Below, in pieces: positions 58,987-64,000 of a stretch of 64,000 nt of DNA. The notes under the pieces were generated by a model. It did no database searches, was not told where the DNA came from, and saw only the letters and a program-made list of their open reading frames with translations. Position 1 is the first letter of the stretch, and each line of letters opens with the position of its first letter. The stretch comes from Falsiroseomonas ponticola (GTDB lineage: Bacteria; Pseudomonadota; Alphaproteobacteria; Acetobacterales; Acetobacteraceae): contig NZ_JAERQN010000004.1 of the NCBI RefSeq assembly GCF_016805305.1, positions 310,001-374,000 on the forward strand. Reading direction: 5' to 3'. Both the position numbers and the translations under genes were made by a program.

Positions 58987-59343
58987 CAGTTTTCCCCGTT
59001 ATTCACAGGCTGTGGGGCGTCGCCCAAGGAACAAATGCGGAAGGAACATAACGTATACTGTATTGTATTTTTCTTCTCTCGCGCGGTCCCAGAACCAGGG
59101 TCTACAGTGCTGGAAATGCTTACTTTTCACTCTGCCGTTTAGGTTCCGTTAACGGTATTTCCCCTTGTCGTCCCGCCGAAACCCATGCTATCCCAAGCCA
59201 TCCCGTGAGGGACCCGGCTCGGGGGGGCATTATGGGTCTCAAGGGGGATGGTCGGGTGAGCCGGCGGGGTCGGGGGGCCTCGCCGGCCGCTGAGCGGGGG
59301 ACGATAGCCGAAAGGCTGTCGATGGGGGCAGCAGCATAGCGCG
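58987..59343. other. Promoter region of the division and cell wall (dcw) cluster
   Basis: These 357 bases hold no gene. A block at about 59040-59165 is AT-rich, with ATACTGTATTGTATTTTTCTT and further along TTTAGGTTCCGTTAACGG, whose TTTA-N7-TTAAC (59138-59153) is one base off a CtrA site. Spaced GGG triplets that fit an MraZ operator follow at 59233. The region should drive mraZ and downstream genes. Confidence 0.6.
59233..59258 (+). promoter_or_regulatory. Candidate MraZ operator
   Basis: GGG triplets start at 59234, 59244 and 59254, a strict 10-base period (TGGGT, GGGGA-like, CGGGT). MraZ rings bind repeated TGGG boxes with about five-base spacers just upstream of mraZ, so autoregulation is likely. 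A run of other Gs nearby makes the match less specific. Confidence 0.5.
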
Positions 59344-59820
59344 ATGACCCAGTTCGTGGGCACGCATTTCGGAAAGCGGGACGCCAAGGGCCGCATTTCC
59401 GTGCCCGCGCCCTTCCGCGCCGAGCTTGAGGCTGCCGCCACGAACCAACTCGTCTTCCGCGTCTCCCATCAACATCCCTGCATCGAGGCCCGCAGCCGCG
59501 CCGTGTTCCAGCAAATGCTCGACAGCATCCTGCGCCTCGACCACTTCTCCGAGGAGCGCGAGGCGCTCGAAGCCGGCATCGTCGCGGACAGCATGATGCT
59601 GCGCATCGATGGCGAAGGCCGCCTGGTGCTGCCGGAGGACATGGCGGACGAGGTCGGGCTGAAGGGCGACCTCGCCTTCCTCGGCAAGGGCGATCGTTTC
59701 GAGATCTGGGATGCGGCGGCGGCGCGGGCGCATGTCGCCGCGGCGAAGGCGCTGGTGCGCGAACGTCGCCTCACGATTGCAGCGACGCCTCTCAACACGA
59801 ATCCGAAGAGCGTGCCATGA
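59344..59820 (+). CDS. mraZ: Transcriptional regulator MraZ
   Basis: The protein has 158 residues with two AbrB-like SpoVT repeats: [20 protein letters not shown] near the start and [20 protein letters not shown] in the second half. It represses its own dcw operon. Its stop overlaps the rsmH start (ATGA). Confidence 0.96.
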   Translation: MTQFVGTHFGKRDAKGRISVPAPFRAELEAAATNQLVFRVSHQHPCIEARSRAVFQQMLDSILRLDHFSEEREALEAGIVADSMMLRIDGEGRLVLPEDMADEVGLKGDLAFLGKGDRFEIWDAAAARAHVAAAKALVRERRLTIAATPLNTNPKSVP

Positions 59821-60764
59821 CGGGCCACGTTCCCGTCATGCTGGAGGAAGTGCTGGCGACATTGCAGCCCCGCGCTGGTGCAACCTATCTCGACGCCACC
59901 TTCGGCGGCGGCGGTTATGCGCGCGCGATCCTCGATGCTGCCGACTGCACCTTGTGGGCGCTGGACCGCGATCCCGATGCCATCGCGCGCGGCGCGGCGC
60001 TGGCCTCGTCGTATCCTGGCCGGTTGCATCTGGTGGAAGCGCGCTTCGGCGACATGCTGGATGCGCTGGCGGGGCGCGGCGTCGAGAACCTCGATGGCGT
60101 CGTGATGGATCTCGGCGTCTCCTCCTTCCAGCTCGACGAGGCGGAGCGCGGCTTCTCCTTCCGGGCGGACGGGCCGCTCGACATGCGGATGGGGCGCAGC
60201 GGGCCGTCGGCGGCGGACCTCGTCAACACGCTGGATGAGGGCGCGCTGGCCACCATCATCAAGGAATTCGGCGAGGAGCGGCATGCGCGCCGCGTCGCCC
60301 GCGCGATCCTGCGCGAAAGGGCGGTGGAGGCCATCACCACCACCGCGCGGCTGGCGGGCATCGTGCGCGCCGCCGTGCCGCGCGACCCCTCCGGCATCGA
60401 TGGCGCGACGCGGTCCTTCCAGGCGCTGCGCATCGCGGTGAACGACGAGCTCGGTGAGATCGAGCGCGGGCTGGAACAGGCGATGGGGCTGCTGGCGCCG
60501 GGCGGGCGGCTGGTCGTCGTCGCCTTCCATTCGCTGGAGGACCGGCTGGTGAAGCGCGCCATGGTGGCGGCCGCCGGCCGCGGCGGCCATGCCTCCCGCC
60601 ACGATCCCGCCTCGCTCCTGCCGCGCGGGGAAGCGGACTTCGCCCTGCTGACGCAGCGTGCGCTGCGGCCGGGCGAGGCCGAGACCGCCAGCAACAGCCG
60701 GGCGCGTTCCGCGCGCCTGCGGGCCATCGAACGTCGCGCCGCGTCCCAGGGAATGCCGTCATGA
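59817..60764 (+). CDS. rsmH: 16S rRNA (cytosine-1402-N4) methyltransferase
   Basis: The protein has 315 residues. [16 protein letters not shown], the S-adenosylmethionine loop [37 protein letters not shown] and DGPLDMRM are RsmH signatures; the C-terminal [11 protein letters not shown] is also typical. It methylates C1402 in the ribosomal decoding centre. Overlaps ftsL by four bases. Confidence 0.97.
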   Translation: MTGHVPVMLEEVLATLQPRAGATYLDATFGGGGYARAILDAADCTLWALDRDPDAIARGAALASSYPGRLHLVEARFGDMLDALAGRGVENLDGVVMDLGVSSFQLDEAERGFSFRADGPLDMRMGRSGPSAADLVNTLDEGALATIIKEFGEERHARRVARAILRERAVEAITTTARLAGIVRAAVPRDPSGIDGATRSFQALRIAVNDELGEIERGLEQAMGLLAPGGRLVVVAFHSLEDRLVKRAMVAAAGRGGHASRHDPASLLPRGEADFALLTQRALRPGEAETASNSRARSARLRAIERRAASQGMPS

Positions 60765-61666
60765 TCCGGCCCTTCACCTTTGTCTGCTTCGCGGCCTTCG
60801 CGGGTGCCGGCGCCTGGCTCTACCAGGTGAAGCACCATGTCGCGACCTATGACCGGGAGCTGCGCGAGATCCGCCGGCAGACGGAGCAGACGCGCGACCG
60901 CATCTCCATCCTGCGCGCGGAATGGGCCCTGCTGAACGAACCCGACCGGCTGCGCCAGGTCGCCACGCGGCACCTGCCGCTGGAGCCGATGCAGCCGACC
61001 CAGTTCGCCCGGCTGGCGGAGATGGAGCGACGCCTGCCGCAGGCCGTGGCCTTCGCCGGCCCGCCGAACCTCTTCGCGCCGCCGGAGCCGCCGCGCCATG
61101 CGGGGACGGTGATGATGGCGGCCGCCCAGGCGCCCGCCCCCGCCCGGCCGGCCGCCGCGACCCCGGCGCCCGCCCCGGCCGCCGCGCAGGCCCCGGCGCG
61201 CAACGCCCCGGACCCGCGCGCGCCGGAAGCGCCGGCGCTGCAGGCACTGGCCGCGACCGTGGCGGCGCAGCGCGCCACGCAGACCACGGTGCCGCCGCCC
61301 GTGCCGCCGCGCCCGGCGCCGCTGCGGGACGTGGCGCCGCGCGCGCCCTCCCCCACCCTGGCGCAGCTGACGCCGGGCGTGATCCGCCAGGCCTCGGCGG
61401 CGCCCGTCGCCCCGGCCATCCCGGCCGCGACGCCCGCCGCCGCGCCGCGCCCCGCCCCCGCGCCCGCCCCGGTGCAGGCCGAGCCGGTGCGCGTCGCCCG
61501 CGCCGCGCCGCCGCCGGCCCCGGCGCCTGCGCCCGCGCCGCCCACCTTCGTCTCGGCGCTTGGCGGGGGCTCCAGCCTCGGCCGGCCGGCGCTGGCCCCG
61601 CCCGTGCCGTTCGGCGCGGCTTCCGCCGCCACGCTGGGTGGCCTCGCGCCCCCGCAGCCGCGCTGA
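60761..61666 (+). CDS. ftsL: Cell division protein FtsL with a long Ala/Pro-rich extension
   Basis: The protein has 301 residues, more than twice the usual length. The first 100 residues are a normal FtsL: membrane helix [19 protein letters not shown], coiled coil [20 protein letters not shown] and the conserved [20 protein letters not shown]. The rest (about 105-301) is periplasmic Ala/Pro-rich sequence with no fold visible. FtsL links FtsB/FtsQ to FtsW/FtsI at the division site. Confidence 0.92.
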   Translation: MIRPFTFVCFAAFAGAGAWLYQVKHHVATYDRELREIRRQTEQTRDRISILRAEWALLNEPDRLRQVATRHLPLEPMQPTQFARLAEMERRLPQAVAFAGPPNLFAPPEPPRHAGTVMMAAAQAPAPARPAAATPAPAPAAAQAPARNAPDPRAPEAPALQALAATVAAQRATQTTVPPPVPPRPAPLRDVAPRAPSPTLAQLTPGVIRQASAAPVAPAIPAATPAAAPRPAPAPAPVQAEPVRVARAAPPPAPAPAPAPPTFVSALGGGSSLGRPALAPPVPFGAASAATLGGLAPPQPR

Positions 61667-61673
61667 CCCGCTG

Positions 61674-63695
61674 ATGAACCCCCTTCCCCCCGCCCCGGAC
61701 GCCGCCCCCATCGGCCGCACCATCGGCCGTGATGCGGCGCCGCGCACGGCGCTGGTCCGCGTGCCGCGCCCGGAACTCGCGCGGCGGGCGGTGCTGGAGC
61801 GCAGCCGCCGGCGGCTGGTGGTCGCGGCCGGGGGGTTCGGCCTGCTCTTCGCCGTGGTCGGCTTCCGGCTGGCCGATGCCACGCTGATCTCGCCCGCGGA
61901 GCCGCGCCGTCTCGCGGCCATGTCGCGCCTCGACGTCGCGCCGCAGGAACACCTGCCCGGGCGCGGCACCATCGCCGACCGCAATGGCGAGATCCTGGCC
62001 GTCTCGCTCCCCGTCACCGCGCTCTACGCCAATCCGCAGGAGATCGAGAACCCGGCCGAGGCGGCGCGGCGCCTGGTGCGCGTGCTGCCGCAGCTGGATG
62101 TGGAACGGCTGACCGCGCGGCTGTCCGGCGAACGGCAATTCGCCTATGTCGCCCGGGCGCTGACGCCGCGCGAACAGCAGGCGGTGAACTCGCTCGGCAT
62201 CCCCGGGCTCTACTTCCAGCAGGCGGAGCGGCGGGTCTATCCGCAGGGGCGTTCGGCCGCCCATATCCTGGGCGGCGTCGATGTGGACGGCAACGGCACG
62301 GCGGGCGTCGAGAAGTATTTCGACGAGCGGCTGCGCCTGCGGCGGGGCGACCAGCTGCGGCTTGCCATCGATGTGCGCGTGCAGCTGGCGCTGCGCGATT
62401 CCGTGCAGCGCGCGATCACGGAGTTCAACGGCATCGGCGGCGCCGGCATCCTGATGGATGTCCAGACCGGCGAGGTGCTGGGCATGGTGTCGCTGCCGGA
62501 TTTCGACCTGGCCGAGCCCGCGCGCATCGACAACACGCCGCAATCGCGGGAGGAGCAGGCGCAGAACCCGCGCTTCAACCGCGCGACCGTGGGCGTCTAT
62601 GAGCCCGGCTCCACCTTCAAGCTGCTGACCACCGCGATGGCGCTGGAACTCGGCACGGTGAATGTGTGGGGCGGCTACGATGCGTCCCGCCCCATCCGCT
62701 ACGGCCGCTTCACCATCAATGACTTCCGCGGCAAGAACCGCTGGCTGGCGGTGCCGGAGATCCTGGCCTACTCCTCCAACCTCGCCTCCGCCCACATGGC
62801 CGCGGCCGTGGGGCCGCAGCGGCACCGCGACTTCATGGTCCGCATGGGCATGGGCAGCCGCCTGCCCGTGGAGCTGCCGGAGACGGCGGTGCCCCTGATC
62901 CCGAGCCCGAACAACTGGCGCGAGATCAACACCATGACGATCGGCTTCGGCCACGGCATCTCCGTGACGCCGCTGCATGTCGTGACCGGCATCGCCGCCG
63001 TCGCCAATGGCGGCATCCTGCGCCCGCCGACCCTGATGGCGCGGGAGCCCGGCGTGGCGGTGGAGGGCACGCGGGTGCTGAGCGAGCGGACCTCCGACAC
63101 CATGCGCCGGCTGATGCGCCTGGTGGTCACGGAAGGGTCGGGCAAGAGCGCGGATGTCCCGGGCTACTTCGTCGGCGGCAAGACCGGCACGGCGCAGAAG
63201 ACCGGCCCGCGCGGCGGCTACCTGGAGAACAAGCGCATCGCGGCCTTCGTCGGCGCCTTCCCGATGAACGCGCCGCGCTACGCGCTTTACGTCATGGTGG
63301 ACGAGCCGAAGCCCAACGCGCGCAGCCAGGGCTATGCCACCGCCGGCTGGGTGGCGGCGCCGGCGGCGGGCATGGTCGTCCGCCAGGTCGCGCCCATCCT
63401 CGGCATGGCGCCGGAGACGGAGCGGATGGCGGAGATCCAGGCCTCCATCGCCATGCCGCTGCAGCCCGGGCGGCCACCGGCGGCGCGGCCGGCCGGCGCC
63501 CCTGCCCCCGCGGCGGCCCCGCCCGCCCGCCCGACGCCCGCCGTGCAGCCGGCGGCGCCCCCCGCCCCGCAACCCGCGCCGCGCGTGGCGCCCACCGCGC
63601 CGACCGCCGCCGCCCCCGCCCGCGCCGCGGAGGCCCCCAGGCCCGCCGCCGCGCCCCCCGCCGCGCAGCGGGAGGCGAGCCTTGCGCCCCGATGA
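61674..63695 (+). CDS. ftsI: Division-specific penicillin-binding protein 3
   Basis: The protein has 673 residues from ATG 61674. A membrane anchor (LVVAAGGFGLLFAVVGFRLA) precedes the dimerization domain (PGRGTIADRNGEILAVSLPV) and the transpeptidase domain with catalytic Ser in EPGSTFKLL (near residue 312), SSN in LAYSSNLASAH and KTGT in GGKTGTAQK (near residue 503). The last 75 residues are Ala/Pro-rich, like the FtsL tail. It crosslinks septal peptidoglycan with FtsW. Confidence 0.97.
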   Translation: MNPLPPAPDAAPIGRTIGRDAAPRTALVRVPRPELARRAVLERSRRRLVVAAGGFGLLFAVVGFRLADATLISPAEPRRLAAMSRLDVAPQEHLPGRGTIADRNGEILAVSLPVTALYANPQEIENPAEAARRLVRVLPQLDVERLTARLSGERQFAYVARALTPREQQAVNSLGIPGLYFQQAERRVYPQGRSAAHILGGVDVDGNGTAGVEKYFDERLRLRRGDQLRLAIDVRVQLALRDSVQRAITEFNGIGGAGILMDVQTGEVLGMVSLPDFDLAEPARIDNTPQSREEQAQNPRFNRATVGVYEPGSTFKLLTTAMALELGTVNVWGGYDASRPIRYGRFTINDFRGKNRWLAVPEILAYSSNLASAHMAAAVGPQRHRDFMVRMGMGSRLPVELPETAVPLIPSPNNWREINTMTIGFGHGISVTPLHVVTGIAAVANGGILRPPTLMAREPGVAVEGTRVLSERTSDTMRRLMRLVVTEGSGKSADVPGYFVGGKTGTAQKTGPRGGYLENKRIAAFVGAFPMNAPRYALYVMVDEPKPNARSQGYATAGWVAAPAAGMVVRQVAPILGMAPETERMAEIQASIAMPLQPGRPPAARPAGAPAPAAAPPARPTPAVQPAAPPAPQPAPRVAPTAPTAAAPARAAEAPRPAAAPPAAQREASLAPR

Positions 63696-63705
63696 CGGCC
63701 CGACC

Positions 63706-64000
63706 ATGCGCCCGCTTCCCGATCTCCTGCGCGGCGTGCCGGGCCTTGACCTGCCAGCGGGCCCGCTGCCCGCGATCGCGGGGCTGACGGCCGACAGCCG
63801 CCAGGTCAGGCCCGGCTTCCTCTTCGCCGCCCTGCCCGGCAGCCAGGCCGATGGCCGGCGCTTCATCGGCGCCGCGGTCGCCGCCGGCGCGGTGGCGGTG
63901 CTGGCGCCCGCCGGGACCGGCTGGCCGGACGGCATCCCTGCCCGGCCGATGATCCGGGCGGCCGACCCCCGCCGCGCCCTGGCGCAGCTGGCGGCGGGCT
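63706..64000 (+). CDS. murE: UDP-MurNAc-tripeptide synthetase MurE, N-terminal part (runs off the window)
   Basis: The frame from ATG 63706 reads MRPLPDLLRGVPGLDLPAGP and then GLTADSRQVRPGFLFAALPG, the N-terminal Mur ligase domain that grips the UDP part of the substrate, followed by ADGRRFIGAAVAAGAVAVL. The ATP-binding domain is beyond the window. Its position after ftsI is the standard dcw order. Confidence 0.93.
   Translation, partial: MRPLPDLLRGVPGLDLPAGPLPAIAGLTADSRQVRPGFLFAALPGSQADGRRFIGAAVAAGAVAVLAPAGTGWPDGIPARPMIRAADPRRALAQLAAG

Overview
The window is about 70 percent G+C, almost fully coding, and reads as chromosomal core sequence of an alphaproteobacterium. Lineage markers are a circularly permuted (two-piece) tmRNA, a PhyR-NepR-EcfG general stress locus, an alphaproteobacterial SspB and a TTAA-N7-TTAA CtrA-type site. 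The protein repertoire resembles Acetobacteraceae (Roseomonas-like genera), but that placement is inference from resemblance only. No phage, transposase, integrase, plasmid gene or CRISPR array was found.

Layout, left to right. 1-3.6 kb: a truncated type III polyketide synthase, an RpoD-family sigma factor that departs from the housekeeping consensus, an H-NS/HvrA-type nucleoid protein and tRNA-Lys(CTT). 3.7-9.5 kb: the elongasome genes mreB-mreC-mreD-mrdA-rodA on the minus strand, interrupted by a 132-bp tandem repeat rich in hairpins. 9.7-13.4 kb: envelope proteins and an SbmA/YddA-like transporter. 13.5-17.4 kb: the general stress locus with phyR, two ECF sigma factors, nepR and a HisKA_2 sensor whose ATP-binding domain looks degenerate.

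17.4-30.2 kb is dominated by branched-chain amino acid synthesis: leuA preceded by a Leu-rich leader peptide and two overlapping hairpins, ilvC, ilvN and ilvB, with a metallopeptidase gene between ilvN and ilvC. This part also holds puuE with two small paralogous genes, a 2-hydroxyacid dehydrogenase, miaA and serB. 30.2-39.1 kb carries membrane quality control (hflK-hflC-degP), the Fe-S carrier gene apbC/mrp, and a run with thyX, an HD hydrolase and a PfkB kinase.

39.2-47.2 kb starts with the permuted ssrA gene directly followed by sspB, whose product delivers ssrA-tagged proteins to ClpXP. Then come a class I fumarase, a BrnT/BrnA toxin-antitoxin pair, a solitary peptide-binding protein, a RidA/VOC pair and a class II fumarase. 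47.2-58.5 kb: a soluble five-PAS chemoreceptor-like protein behind a CtrA-type site, an AsmA protein coupled to a 5-oxoprolinase with a divergent MarR-like regulator, and a TerB-DnaJ protein, an amidase and a nucleotidyltransferase. 58.5-64 kb: RNase P RNA and the start of the dcw division cluster (mraZ-rsmH-ftsL-ftsI-murE), where FtsL and FtsI both carry long Ala/Pro-rich tails.

Genes most worth attention are the leuA leader, the degenerate stress kinase, the duplicated ECF sigma, the ssrA-sspB pairing, the CtrA-like site before the PAS chemoreceptor, and several short repeats in divergent promoter regions.
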